Below, piece by piece: positions 1-9,962 of a stretch of DNA of 64,000 nucleotides. The stretch is from Neoroseomonas eburnea (GTDB taxonomy: Bacteria > Pseudomonadota > Alphaproteobacteria > Acetobacterales > Acetobacteraceae). Position numbers and translations under genes: made by a program. The stretch lies in NCBI RefSeq assembly GCF_018129005.1, contig NZ_JAAEDL010000017.1, positions 62,001 to 126,000 on the forward strand. Reading direction: 5' to 3'. Position 1 is the first letter of the stretch, and each line of letters opens with the position of its first letter. A model generated the notes under the pieces. That model made no database searches. It worked only from the letters and a program-made list of their open reading frames with translations, and had not been told where the DNA came from.

Positions 1-173
1 AGCAGATCTTCCGCGTGCCCGGCATCGGCTCGCTGCTGATCAGCGCCATCCTCGCCAACGACACGCCGGTGATCATGGCGGTCACCTTCGTCTTCGCGAC
101 GCTGGTCATCTTCTTCAACCTGCTGGCGGATATCCTCTATGGCTGGCTCGACCCTCGCATCAGCTACCGTTAG
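1..173 (+). CDS. ABC transporter permease, DppB/OppB type (C-terminal fragment)
   Basis: Only the last 56 codons lie in the window (frame begins at base 3, TAG at 171-173). The peptide runs from QIFRVPGIGS to YGWLDPRISYR. The 'E/Q-x-x-F-x-x-P-G-x-G' segment followed by a final hydrophobic helix and a short basic tail ending in DPRI is typical of the first inner-membrane permease of peptide/nickel importers. It overlaps the next gene by 35 bases and heads a permease-permease-ATPase-ATPase operon. The substrate cannot be read from this fragment. The binding-protein gene must lie to the left of the window. Confidence 0.85.
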   Translation, partial: QIFRVPGIGSLLISAILANDTPVIMAVTFVFATLVIFFNLLADILYGWLDPRISYR

Positions 174-1073
174 CGCCATCCCCGCCGCCGCGCCTCGGGT
201 CGGGCCGTGGCGGGAGGCCTGGCGGCGGTTCCGCAAGCATCGGCTCGCGGTGCTCAGCGCGGTGATCCTCGGCCTGCTCGTGCTCGCGGTGCTGATCGGC
301 CCGCTGGTGTGGCAGGTGCCGATCGACGAGATCGACTTCTCGGCGCGGCTGCAGGGGCCTTCCTGGGAGCATCCGCTCGGCACCGACGACCTCGGCCAGG
401 ACCTGCTCGCGCGCATCCTCTATGGCGGGCGCATCTCGCTCGCGGTCGGCTTCGCGGCGATGGCGGTGGCGATCTTCGTCGGCGTGCTGGTCGGCGCCGT
501 CGCCGGCATGGCGGGCGGCAAGGTGGACACGGCGCTGATGTGGCTGACCGACCTCTTCCTGTCCCTGCCAGAGCTGCCGTTGCTGCTGCTGATCATCTAC
601 CTGTTCCGCGACACGCTGACCGGGCTCGTGGGGCTCGAACTCGGGGTCTTCATCCTGATCGTCTCGGTGATCGGGGGATTCCGCTGGATGCCGGTCGCGC
701 GCCTGGTCCGCGCGCAGTTCTTCTCCCTGCGGGAGAAGGAATTCGTCGAGGCCGCGCGCGCGCTCGGCGCCTCCCGTCCCCGCCTGGTCATGCGCCACAT
801 CCTGCCCAATGCGCTCGGGCCGGTGATCGTGGCGGCGAGCATCGACGTCGCCGCCGCGATCATCGCGGAATCCACCCTGTCCTTCCTCGGTCTCGGCTTC
901 CCGCCGGATGTGCCGACCTGGGGCAGGCTGCTGTTCGACGCCAAGGACAACCTCGATTTCGCGCCGCATTGGGCGCTGTTCCCCGGGGCCGCGATCTTCC
1001 TCACCGTGCTGTCCATCAACTTCATTGGCGACGGGCTGCGCGACGCGCTCGATCCGCGCCGGATCATCTCCGC

Positions 1074-1077
<4 letters not shown>
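139..1077 (+). CDS. ABC transporter permease, DppC/OppC type
   Basis: Inner-membrane permease of 312 residues, the normal length for the second subunit of a dipeptide/oligopeptide/nickel importer. It has an amphipathic N-terminus, a first membrane helix near residues 36-58, the extracytoplasmic 'HPLGTDDLGQDLLARILYG' segment typical of DppC, and the EAA cytoplasmic loop (about residues 204-224, EAARALGA...ILPN) that docks the ATPase. The start used is the ATG at 139, which overlaps the upstream permease by 35 bases. Its stop overlaps the next start as ATGA. Peptide import is the family role; the real substrate is unknown. Confidence 0.9.
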
Positions 1078-2057
<980 letters not shown>

Positions 2058-2077
2058 GCGCCGCGAAGGAACCGACG

Positions 2078-3052
2078 ATGGCGACGCCGCTTCTCACCGT
2101 CCGCGACCTGGTGAAGCAGTTCCCCGTGCGCGGTGGCATCCTGCGTCGCGTGGTCGACCACGTGCATGCGGTGGACGGCGTGGGCTTCGAGCTCGGCGCG
2201 GGGGAGACGCTCGGCCTGGTGGGCGAATCGGGCTGCGGCAAGTCGACCACCGGCCGCTGCATCCTGCGCCTGATCGAGCCGACCTCCGGCGAGGTGCGCT
2301 TCGAAGGCCGCGACGTGCGCGCGCTGGACGGCAAGGAGCTCGCGGCGATCCGCCGCGACATGCAGATCATCTTCCAGGACCCCTTCGCGTCCCTGAACCC
2401 GCGCATGACGGTCGGCGCCATCATCGGCGAGGCGCTGGAGATCCATCGCCTCGCGAAGAACCGCCGGGAGCGGGAGGAGAAGGTCGCGGAGCTGCTGGAG
2501 ACCGTCGGCCTGCGCCCCGACCACATGTCGCGCTTCCCGCACGAATTCTCGGGCGGGCAGCGCCAGCGCATCGGCATCGCCCGGGCGCTCGCGGTCTCCC
2601 CGAAGCTGATCATCTGCGACGAGCCGGTTTCCGCGCTCGACGTCTCGATCCAGGCGCAGGTGATCAACCTGCTCGAGGATCTCCAGGAGAAGTTCGGGCT
2701 CTCCTACCTGTTCATCGCGCACGACCTGTCGGTGGTGGAGCACATCAGCGACCGCGTCGCGGTGATGTATCTCGGGCGCATCGTGGAGATCGCGCCGTCG
2801 CGCGAGCTCTACACCGATCCGCTGCATCCCTACACGGAGGCACTGCTCTCGGCGGTGCCGATTCCGGACCCGACGCTGAAGCGCGAACGCATCCGGCTGG
2901 AAGGGGACATCCCGAGTCCGCTCAACCCGCCGTCGGGCTGCCGGTTCCACACGCGCTGCCCGATCGCGGAGAAGGGGCTGTGCGATACCGCAACCCCGGA
3001 GTTCCGCGAGGTGAAGGCGGGCCATTGGGTGGCCTGCCACAAGCGCGGGTGA
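2078..3052 (+). CDS. ABC transporter ATP-binding protein, DppF/OppF type
   Basis: Second ATPase of the importer, 324 residues. It has Walker [10 protein letters not shown] (49-57), Q-loop [13 protein letters not shown], signature [15 protein letters not shown], Walker B LIICDEP, H-loop [10 protein letters not shown] and a C-terminal region with CRFHTRC. The ATG at 2078 is chosen because AAGGA stands about 8 bases upstream. A GTG at 2054 that overlaps the dppD stop as GTGA is the alternative and would add eight residues. It is the last gene of the operon; the next gene runs the other way. Confidence 0.92.
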   Translation: MATPLLTVRDLVKQFPVRGGILRRVVDHVHAVDGVGFELGAGETLGLVGESGCGKSTTGRCILRLIEPTSGEVRFEGRDVRALDGKELAAIRRDMQIIFQDPFASLNPRMTVGAIIGEALEIHRLAKNRREREEKVAELLETVGLRPDHMSRFPHEFSGGQRQRIGIARALAVSPKLIICDEPVSALDVSIQAQVINLLEDLQEKFGLSYLFIAHDLSVVEHISDRVAVMYLGRIVEIAPSRELYTDPLHPYTEALLSAVPIPDPTLKRERIRLEGDIPSPLNPPSGCRFHTRCPIAEKGLCDTATPEFREVKAGHWVACHKRG

Positions 3053-3256
3053 ACCGCCGGGGGGGCGGCATCGCGCCTCTCGCGGGCGAGGCAGTGCCTC
3101 GTCCCTCACCGCAGCCCGGAAGGCCAACGGGCAGCTTGGGTTGGCGGTCGGAGACAGGGGAGGGATGCGGCCGCCGGCCGAGAAGTGCCTTGCTCCGACC
3201 GGCCATGCAGGGGGCTCCAAGGGCCTTTCGGCTCCATGATGGCCCCGGCGGGGGGG

Positions 3257-3281
3257 GCCGGAGAGGCAGCGCCCCTCCGGC
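3257..3281. terminator. Possible bidirectional terminator hairpin
   Basis: Between the convergent importer operon and citrate synthase gene lies a 10-bp stem (GCCGGAGAGG pairing with CCCCTCCGGC, one mismatch, 5-base loop). There is no T-tract, so intrinsic termination is uncertain. The rest of the 3053-3288 gap shows no gene. Confidence 0.35.
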
Positions 3282-3288
3282 AGCAAGC

Positions 3289-4596
3289 TCAGCCCCGCTC
3301 GCTCATCGCCACGAAGTCGCGCGCCGGCGCGCCGGTGTAGATCTGCCGCGGCCGCCCGATGCGCTGCGACGGATCCTCGATCAGCTCCTTCCACTGGCTG
3401 ACCCAGCCGACGGTCCGCGCCACCGCGAACAGCACGGTGAACATCGAGGTCGGGATGCCCATCGCCTTGAGGATGATGCCCGAATAGAAATCCACGTTCG
3501 GGTAGAGCTTGCGGCTGATGAAGTAGTCGTCGGACAGCGCGATCCGCTCCATCTCCATCGCCATGTCGAGCAGCGGCTCGTCCTTGATGCCGAGCTCGGC
3601 GAGAACCTCGTGGCAGGTCTCCTTCATGATCTTCGCGCGCGGGTCGAAGTTCTTGTAGACCCGGTGGCCGAAGCCCATGAGCTTGGTGTGGGAGTTCTTG
3701 TCCTTCACCTCGCTGATGAACTGCGGGATGTTCTCCGGGCTGCCGATCTCCGCGAGCATCTTCAGCACCGCCTCGTTGGCGCCGCCATGCGCCGGACCCC
3801 ACAGGGCCGCGATCCCGGCGGCGATGCAGGCGAAGGGGTTCGCACCCGTCGACCCCGCCAGGCGCACCGTGGAGGTCGAGGCGTTCTGCTCGTGGTCCGC
3901 GTGCAGGATCAGGATGCGGTCCATCGCGCGGGACAGGATCGGGTTGTTGACGTACGGCTCCGCCGGAACGCCGTTCAGCATGTAGAGGAAGTTCTCGGCG
4001 TAGCCGAGGTCGTTGCGCGGATACATGAAGGGCTGGCCGATCGAGTACTTGTAGGCCCAGGCGGCGATGGTCGGCACCTTGGCGATCAGGCGGAAGGCCG
4101 CGATCTCGCGCTGCCGCGCGTCGTTGATGTCGAGGTTGTCGTGGTAGAAGGCGGCCATCGCGCCGACCACGCCGCACATCACCGCCATCGGGTGGGCGTC
4201 GCGGCGGAAGCCCTCGAAGAAGCGGCGGAGCTGCTCGTGCAGCATGGTGTGCCGCGTCACGCCCTTGTCGAACTCGGCATACTGCGCCGCGTTCGGCAAT
4301 TCGCCGTTCAGCAGCAGGTACGCCACTTCGAGGAAGGACGACTTCTCGGCGAGCTGTTCGATCGGGTAGCCGCGATACAGCAGCACGCCCTCGTCGCCGT
4401 CGATGTAGGTGATGGTGCTCTCGCAGGATGCGGTCGCGCCGTAACCGGGATCATAGGTGAAGATGCCGAGCTCGCCGTAGAGCTTGCGGATGTCGGCGAC
4501 CTGCGGGCCCAGCGTGCCGCCGAGCAGGGGCAGGTTCGCGCTCTTGTTGGATCCCTCCATCGTGACGGTGATGGAGCCGGTGGCCTTGCTGCTCAT
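3289..4596 (-). CDS. gltA: Citrate synthase
   Basis: Condenses acetyl-CoA with oxaloacetate at the entry to the citric acid cycle. The 435-residue length fits the hexameric type found in Gram-negative bacteria. The active-site stretches [22 protein letters not shown] and [14 protein letters not shown] are all present. The ATG at 4596 is chosen over in-frame codons upstream because GAGGA sits 9 bases before it and a good promoter (4664-4692) overlaps the longer reading frame. It is a single gene, convergent with the importer operon. Confidence 0.97.
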   Translation of the reverse strand: MSSKATGSITVTMEGSNKSANLPLLGGTLGPQVADIRKLYGELGIFTYDPGYGATASCESTITYIDGDEGVLLYRGYPIEQLAEKSSFLEVAYLLLNGELPNAAQYAEFDKGVTRHTMLHEQLRRFFEGFRRDAHPMAVMCGVVGAMAAFYHDNLDINDARQREIAAFRLIAKVPTIAAWAYKYSIGQPFMYPRNDLGYAENFLYMLNGVPAEPYVNNPILSRAMDRILILHADHEQNASTSTVRLAGSTGANPFACIAAGIAALWGPAHGGANEAVLKMLAEIGSPENIPQFISEVKDKNSHTKLMGFGHRVYKNFDPRAKIMKETCHEVLAELGIKDEPLLDMAMEMERIALSDDYFISRKLYPNVDFYSGIILKAMGIPTSMFTVLFAVARTVGWVSQWKELIEDPSQRIGRPRQIYTGAPARDFVAMSERG

Positions 4597-4663
4597 GCGG
4601 GAACGTCCTCGGATAGGTCGCGCGGGCGGCGGTATGGCGCTCCCGCTGGTCTTGGTGCGGTGC

Positions 4664-4692
4664 AAGATAGGGTCGGGCAGGCGGGCTGGCAA
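4664..4692 (-). promoter_or_regulatory. Sigma-70-type promoter of gltA
   Basis: On the minus strand a TTGCCA -35 box (4692-4687) and a TATCTT -10 box (4669-4664) are separated by exactly 17 bases. They lie about 70 bases upstream of the gltA start. Both hexamers stand out in an otherwise GC-rich gap. Confidence 0.55.
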
Positions 4693-4710
4693 ACCTGCCC
4701 GGCGGCCGGG

Positions 4711-5268
4711 CTAGTTCCTGGTCCGCCAGTCGGCGGGGGCGCCGGCGGGATGCGCCCAGAGGCCCTGGCCCGCATCGCGCGCGGCCGTCTCGGCCGGGCG
4801 CAGCGTGGCGGCGGTCGCCACCGCGAAGCCGTTGCCGACCAGCGTACGGCCGAGATCGGTGCCGCCGGACTCGCATTGCCCGAGGCCGCGGCCGAAGCCG
4901 TCCTGGCCGACGATGCGGCAGGAAACGGGGCGGCCGGTGACGAGGCGCGTCAGCGCCGCTGTCGCCGCACCGCCACAGTCGAAGGTCTCGCCTGCGCGGT
5001 TGCGGCAGGCGTCCCCGCGCGCCGGCGCGGCGATCCCCGCCAGCCGCACGATCCGCTCGCCGAGGCCGAGGGTCTCCCCGTCCACGATCCGCACCTCGCT
5101 CGCCGCGGCCTGCCACTCGCGGTCGGTCGGCGCGGAGCCGAAGAGGCTGGCCGGCAGTGCCAGCGCCAGGAGCAGCGGCGCCGCGACCGCGGCGGAAACG
5201 AGCAGCGCCGCCCCGCTCACGCGGGGGCGGGTTCTGCGTCCCTTGAAGATGCGCCGTCTCTCAAGCAC
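4711..5268 (-). CDS. SNase-like (thermonuclease-fold) protein, membrane-anchored, probably non-catalytic
   Basis: 185 residues from a GTG start; a second GTG at 5220 is possible. A basic N-terminus is followed by a hydrophobic anchor or signal (about residues 19-43) and then an SNase-like OB-fold domain (about 58-180). The domain keeps the pattern 'IVDGETL...RIVRLAGIAAP...FGRGLGQC...GLWA'. Compared with staphylococcal nuclease, the metal- and water-binding acids are altered: Asp21 is Glu, and Asp40, Thr41 and Glu43 are all Ala. The Arg35- and Arg87-like residues remain. Four Cys could form disulfides in the periplasm. Nuclease activity is doubtful; a binding or structural role is possible. 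Confidence 0.65.
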   Translation of the reverse strand: MLERRRIFKGRRTRPRVSGAALLVSAAVAAPLLLALALPASLFGSAPTDREWQAAASEVRIVDGETLGLGERIVRLAGIAAPARGDACRNRAGETFDCGGAATAALTRLVTGRPVSCRIVGQDGFGRGLGQCESGGTDLGRTLVGNGFAVATAATLRPAETAARDAGQGLWAHPAGAPADWRTRN

Positions 5269-5370
5269 GACCGATCGTTAGACCGAGCTTGCCCCGGCCT
5301 GCAACCGGGCCGGTTGACGAAATCGACATCGCGCTGCGAGGCGCTCGCAATATCGTGCGAAGAACCGCAT

Positions 5371-6954
5371 CTAGGCGTCTGACCAGAAACGATCCTTGCC
5401 GCTGAGGCGGTCCCAGGCGGCGAAAGCGTCCCCGCGATGCACGGCGACGCGTGCCTCGCACCACCCCTCAAGCACGCCGACCGCCCAGGCCCGGGCGCCG
5501 TTGCCCGGCACCGTCAGGCTGCGCGCCAGGCCGCGCGCCACCGCCGCGTCGTTGGCGACGCCAAGCCCCTCCTGCAGCGCGGCCACGCGCCGCAGGAAGC
5601 GCCGTCCGGCCTTGGCGCCGAAGATCGGCGCGAAGACCTCGGCCGCGTAGCGCAGGCGCTTGCCGTCGAGGCGCAGCTCGTGGAGTTCCTCGGCCGAAAG
5701 CGTCTCGAACTCCTCGCCCGCGCGGCGCAGCCGGCTCCAGCGGCGGTCGAGGATGCCGCGGCCGAATTCCCGCACCGGCTCGTCGAGCGCGGCCAGCCCT
5801 TCCACCGTCGCCTCGGCGCGCCAGGCGCGCGTCAGCAGGGTGCCGAGCGCGTCGAGCAGCAGCAGGCGCCAGGGCTGGCCTTCAAGCATCGCCATCACGG
5901 CGGCGTAGGCCTCCCGCCGGCGGGCCTCGGCGGCACGGAGCAGGGCGGCGATGCGCTTCTCCTCGGGGAAGGCGGCGGCGACGTCGCGGCCGACGCCGGC
6001 GACGAAGACATCCCAGTCGCGTGCGGGGCCGAGCACCGCCAGCACTTCCCGGAAGCGTGCATCGATGCCGCGCAGCGCCGGCCCGTCCGTTGCCGCGCGG
6101 AAAACGCGGAAGACCGAGCGCAGCCGGCGCAGCGCGACGCGGGTCTGGTGCACGCCCTCGGGACCGGCATCGGGGCCGATGCGGGCCGATTGCTGGCGCA
6201 CCACCTCGAGCAGGTGGCCGTAGGCGCGCAGGAAGGCGTCCTCGACCGTGGTGGCGCCGGAAGTGTCGGGCGCGCCGAGCCGGTGCGGCCGCGCCGGCGT
6301 GCCGGTGGCGAGCGCGCGCGCCTCCTCGGCGAGCGGCGTCAGCGGCGGCAGCAGCGGCACCTGGGCCGAGAGCCCCTGGGCGGCGGCGAGCAACGCTGGC
6401 AGCGGCCCGGACAGGCTGAGCCTTGCCGTCGGCGATTCCGCCGCCACGGCGCGCAGCCGGCCGTTCAGCAGTTCGGCCGCGACCTCGCCCTCGGGCAGGG
6501 CGAGACGGAAGGACAGGCGCCGCCCGGTGAAGGCGGCGATCGCCACCAGCGGCGCTCCGCCGGCTTCCTCCGGCGCTTCGCCCTCCGGCAGGGTGGCGAT
6601 CTCGGCAGGCGGCTGGCACGGGTGCCAGGGCGCCTCTGGCGGCGGCAGGGTGCGGAGCAGGGTCCGCGCGCCGCGCCGGCCCGACTGCAGCGTCAGCCCC
6701 TGTGCCGCCAGGGCGCCTTCGGCGGTGTCGAACCAGAGGATGTCGGCCGATGCGCCGCGGGTCCGGCCGCTGCGATGCGCCTGCACGACCGGCGCGCGCG
6801 CCAGCCGCGATGCCGCCTCGGGCGTCAGGGCGAAGTCGAGTCGGGGCAGCGGCGCTGGCGGTGCCTCGGCCGCCGGGACGGGCGGCAACTCCACCGTTTC
6901 GGCCTCTCCCTCGGCGCCAGGCTGGCGCGCGGACCGTCCCGCCCCGGTCGACAT
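5371..6954 (-). CDS. CHAD domain protein with degenerate CYTH-like N-terminal region
   Basis: 527 residues. The N-terminal third resembles the position of a CYTH (triphosphate tunnel) domain but lacks the ExExK motif; the matching site reads RLDFALTPEA. Residues from about 280 to 520 form a CHAD domain rich in conserved His and Arg (VHQTRVALRRLRSVFRVFR; LHELRLDGKRLRYAAE). CHAD domains bind polyphosphate, often at granules. The gene starts 2 bases after the sixA stop, so the two are co-transcribed. A polyphosphate-related role is inferred from the domain, not shown. Confidence 0.85.
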   Translation of the reverse strand: MSTGAGRSARQPGAEGEAETVELPPVPAAEAPPAPLPRLDFALTPEAASRLARAPVVQAHRSGRTRGASADILWFDTAEGALAAQGLTLQSGRRGARTLLRTLPPPEAPWHPCQPPAEIATLPEGEAPEEAGGAPLVAIAAFTGRRLSFRLALPEGEVAAELLNGRLRAVAAESPTARLSLSGPLPALLAAAQGLSAQVPLLPPLTPLAEEARALATGTPARPHRLGAPDTSGATTVEDAFLRAYGHLLEVVRQQSARIGPDAGPEGVHQTRVALRRLRSVFRVFRAATDGPALRGIDARFREVLAVLGPARDWDVFVAGVGRDVAAAFPEEKRIAALLRAAEARRREAYAAVMAMLEGQPWRLLLLDALGTLLTRAWRAEATVEGLAALDEPVREFGRGILDRRWSRLRRAGEEFETLSAEELHELRLDGKRLRYAAEVFAPIFGAKAGRRFLRRVAALQEGLGVANDAAVARGLARSLTVPGNGARAWAVGVLEGWCEARVAVHRGDAFAAWDRLSGKDRFWSDA

Positions 6955-6956
6955 GG

Positions 6957-7493
6957 TCACAGCGCCATTTCGGGGAGGTCGGCCGGCACCAGGAAGCGGA
7001 TCAGGCGGCCGCCGCCCTCCGCCAGGTCCTGCCATGGCGTCGCGATGCCGAACTCCGCCAGCGCGCAGGTCGGGAAGCCCTCGGCCATGCGGCGCGCCGC
7101 TCCGGCGGGGCCGCCGCTCATGCCAGCGGCGCCGACGAGCGCCAGAGCCAGGTCCTGCAGGCCGGGATTGTGGCCGATCAGCATGACGCTGCGCGCCGTC
7201 TCCGGCGCGCGGCGCAGGATGTCGAGCAGGCGCGGCCAGGGCGCGAGGTAGATGTCGTCCATCGGCTCGATGAGCGGGCTGTCGGGGAAGGGCGACACCG
7301 CCTCGAGCGTCTGCAGCGTGCGTCGCGCCGAGGAGACGAACACCACGTCCGGCGACAGGCCGAGATCGTGCATCGCCGCGGCCATGGCGCGCGCGGCACG
7401 GCGGCCGCGGGCGTTCAGCGGCCGCGCATGGTCGGGCAGGGACGGGTCGTCCCAGGAGGATTTCGCGTGCCGCAGCAGAAGGAGTTGGCGCAT
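6957..7493 (-). CDS. SixA-type phosphohistidine phosphatase (histidine phosphatase superfamily)
   Basis: 178 residues. The catalytic LLLLRHAKSSWDD motif lies at the N-terminus, SSARRTLQT supplies the second Arg, and LIGHNPGL supplies the second catalytic His. This is the arrangement of SixA, which removes phosphate from His residues of phosphotransfer proteins. ATG 7493 is used; an ATG at 7505 would add four residues. It is the first gene of a pair with the CHAD protein downstream. SixA-like enzymes and CHAD proteins are often neighbours, which hints at a shared phosphate-related function. Confidence 0.88.
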   Translation of the reverse strand: MRQLLLLRHAKSSWDDPSLPDHARPLNARGRRAARAMAAAMHDLGLSPDVVFVSSARRTLQTLEAVSPFPDSPLIEPMDDIYLAPWPRLLDILRRAPETARSVMLIGHNPGLQDLALALVGAAGMSGGPAGAARRMAEGFPTCALAEFGIATPWQDLAEGGGRLIRFLVPADLPEMAL

Positions 7494-7650
7494 CTCGCCG
7501 CGCATACTGCCACGGGCCGCGGCGTCTGTCGCGGCCGGCGGCCGTCCCTTCGCGCATCTTGGCCTGCCGGACTCCGCGGCCGCCGCACGGACTCGCGCCG
7601 CCGGCGCCGCCGTTCCATCCTGCCCGCCACGCCGCACGCAGGAGACCCAC

Positions 7651-8421
7651 ATGGCCGCCGATACCGAGATCGAATGGATGAAGCTGACCGCGCCGGAGTT
7701 GAATGCCCGCGCCGAGGCCGGCGCCCTGGTCATCGTTCCGGTCGCCTCGCTGGAACAGCACGGCCCGCACCTCGCCACCGGCGTCGACATCGTCTGCGCC
7801 ACCGGCGTCGCGCTGGGCGTCGCGCGCAAGCTTGCTTCCGCCGGCCGGCCCGTGGTGGTCATGCCCTGCGTCTGGACCGGCCTCGCCGAGCATCATGTCG
7901 CCTTCGGCGGCACCGTGACACTGGATTTCGCCGCCTTCTCCGCCGTGCTGAAGGGCGTCGTGCGCTCCGCCATGCGCGCGGGGTTCAAGCGCGTGATGCT
8001 GCTCAACGGCCATGGCGGCAATGCGGAGGCGGTCGCGGTGGTCGGCGGCGAATGCCAGAACGAGTTCGGCATCGCGGTCGCCGCCGGCACCTACTGGCAC
8101 CTGGTGGGCGATGCCTTCGCGCCGATTCTCGACCGCCAGTCCAACGTCATGCACGCCTGCGAGGCCGAGACCTCGATGATGATGGCGTTGCTGCCCGAAG
8201 CCGTGCGGGCGGACCGCCTGCCCGAGGCCCATGGCCCGCATTCGACCCGCCCGGAAGGCCAGCCGGCGGCGATGATCCGCCGCCGCTCCTTCAAGGAGAT
8301 CTCGCCCTCCGGCGTGATCGGCGACGCCCGCGCGGCGAGCGCCGCCAAGGGCGAGGCCCTGGTCGAGACCGCCAGTACCATCATCGCCGAGGAACTGACG
8401 AACGCCCGGCTCTGGGCCTGA
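7651..8421 (+). CDS. Creatininase family amidohydrolase
   Basis: 256 residues. Family hallmarks are present: PVASLEQHGPHLATGVD (metal-binding Glu, His and Asp), HHVAFGGTVTL, NGHGGN, and HACEAETSMM (late metal-ligand Glu). Members hydrolyse cyclic amides such as creatinine or act on riboflavin/F420-pathway formamides, with Zn or Mn bound. AGGAG lies 8 bases before the ATG. It is divergent from sixA. The real substrate is not evident. Confidence 0.9.
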   Translation: MAADTEIEWMKLTAPELNARAEAGALVIVPVASLEQHGPHLATGVDIVCATGVALGVARKLASAGRPVVVMPCVWTGLAEHHVAFGGTVTLDFAAFSAVLKGVVRSAMRAGFKRVMLLNGHGGNAEAVAVVGGECQNEFGIAVAAGTYWHLVGDAFAPILDRQSNVMHACEAETSMMMALLPEAVRADRLPEAHGPHSTRPEGQPAAMIRRRSFKEISPSGVIGDARAASAAKGEALVETASTIIAEELTNARLWA

Positions 8422-9150
8422 TCACGTCGCCGGCAGGACGCCCAGGACCACCGCCGCGAAATGGCAGGTCGCGGCGGCGACCACGCAGGCATGCCAGGCC
8501 TCGTTCTGGAAGGGCATGCGCCGCGCGACGTGGAAGGCGACGCCGGCGCTGTAGAGCACGCCGCCGGTGGCGAGCAGGATCAGCGCACTGGTCGGCACGT
8601 GCTCCAGCATCGGCGGCACCGCGGCAAGCACGGCCCAGCCCAGCACCAGGTAGGCGACGACGGAACTCCGCTCGAAACGGTGCGGCCAGCCGAGCTTCAG
8701 CACCATGCCGGCGAGCGCCCCCGCCCAGACGAAGCCGATCAGCGTCCAGCCCCAGGTGCCGCCGATCGTCACCACCGCGAAGGGCGTGTAGGTGCCGGCG
8801 ATCATCAGGAAGATGGCGGCGTGGTCGAGCCGGCGCAGGATGGCGCGGGCCCGCGGCGCGCGCGCCACGTTGTAGGCCAGCGCGAAGCTCAGCATGGCGA
8901 CCAGCGCGGTGCAGTAGAAGCCGAGCGCGGCAATCGACCCCGCCCGCGCTTCCGGCGGCAGGGTCAGCGCCAGCGCCAGGCAGCCGATGATCGCCGCCGC
9001 CAGCCCGCCGCCCAGGATCGCGGCATCGAGCCGGCGTTCGGCCCGGGTGTCGGCGCGGCCCGCCCTGACCGGAAGGGCGGCGCGAGGCTTGTTCGCCTGC
9101 TGCATGGTTCGAGAATCCTGCGGTCGCGGCTGTTCATGACGTTCGATCAT
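8422..9150 (-). CDS. Hemolysin III / PAQR family membrane protein
   Basis: 242 residues with seven predicted membrane helices. Family signatures are YCTALVAMLSFALAYN, LDHAAIFLMIAGTYTPF, the charge-free central helices, and the late HACVVAAATCHF with the conserved His. The chosen ATG at 9150 has GGAGG 6 bases upstream; an ATG at 9105 is a weaker alternative. Members (TrhA in E. coli) are linked to membrane-lipid and energy homeostasis. It is convergent with the creatininase-family gene, with no gap. Confidence 0.88.
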   Translation of the reverse strand: MIERHEQPRPQDSRTMQQANKPRAALPVRAGRADTRAERRLDAAILGGGLAAAIIGCLALALTLPPEARAGSIAALGFYCTALVAMLSFALAYNVARAPRARAILRRLDHAAIFLMIAGTYTPFAVVTIGGTWGWTLIGFVWAGALAGMVLKLGWPHRFERSSVVAYLVLGWAVLAAVPPMLEHVPTSALILLATGGVLYSAGVAFHVARRMPFQNEAWHACVVAAATCHFAAVVLGVLPAT

Positions 9151-9218
9151 CCCTGACCTCCGCCCGCATCGGGCTGCGGGATCGATTCGCCCAGGGCGCG
9201 GCTTGGCGTCGTATCACC

Positions 9219-9962
9219 TCAAGGCTCGGCGAGCTCGAGCGGAAAATCCTGCCAGGCGAGCGCACCGCCCTTGCCCGCGCCGGTGTCGAGGAACAGCGCC
9301 CGTCCGCCCTGCGCACCGCTGATCACCGCGGGCCTGCCGTCGCGCGAACGGTTGTCGTGGCCGACCAGCACCGTCATCCCCTCGGGGATGCGGTCCACCC
9401 AGTTGGTCAGGCGGATGGGGAAGCCATCCTGGCCGCGGCGGCCGGTGACCTGGCCGAAGATGGCGCGGCCGACCAGGCCTTCCGGGCGCGCGATGCCGGC
9501 ATCGGGCGGGGAGGGGTGGTGCAGCATGCCGTCGTGGAAGGCGGCATGGACGCAGAACAGCCGCCCGAACCGCAGCCAGGCGGGCGCGCAGCCGATCTCC
9601 TCGATCGCCCGGGCGCGCAGCATCGCGCTGTCGGGCGCCGCGGCGATCTGGTCGAGCGTGCGGCCGAGGCCGGCGCCGTCGATGCGCAGCGACTCGCCGA
9701 GCAGCGCGCGCCGCAGCTTGTGGTCGTGGTTGCCGAGCAGGAACAGGCCACGCCCGGCATCGAGCAGCGCGAAGATCGTCCGCAGCACGGCCGGGCTGTC
9801 GGGCCCGCTGTCCGTCAGGTCGCCGAGCTGGACCAGGAACAGCCCCGCGGCTTCCGCCCCCGCCGCCGCGGCGGCGAAGCCCCTGGCGTCGCCATGCACG
9901 TCGCCCACCACGCGCAGGCCGCGGAATCCGGCCTGGCGGAGGCTTTCGAGGGTCGGGATCAC
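9219..9962 (-). CDS. Metallophosphoesterase (calcineurin-like)
   Basis: 247 residues from a GTG that overlaps the photolyase stop as GTGA. The phosphoesterase motifs appear in order: VVGDVHGD (D-x-H), QLGDLTDSGPD (GDxxD), LLGNHDHKL (GNHD/E), and later VHAAFHDG and VLVGHDN, giving all expected metal ligands. The compact layout resembles bacterial PrpA/ApaH-like Ser/Thr phosphatases. It is translationally coupled to phrB. The substrate is unknown. Confidence 0.85.
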   Translation of the reverse strand: MIPTLESLRQAGFRGLRVVGDVHGDARGFAAAAAGAEAAGLFLVQLGDLTDSGPDSPAVLRTIFALLDAGRGLFLLGNHDHKLRRALLGESLRIDGAGLGRTLDQIAAAPDSAMLRARAIEEIGCAPAWLRFGRLFCVHAAFHDGMLHHPSPPDAGIARPEGLVGRAIFGQVTGRRGQDGFPIRLTNWVDRIPEGMTVLVGHDNRSRDGRPAVISGAQGGRALFLDTGAGKGGALAWQDFPLELAEP

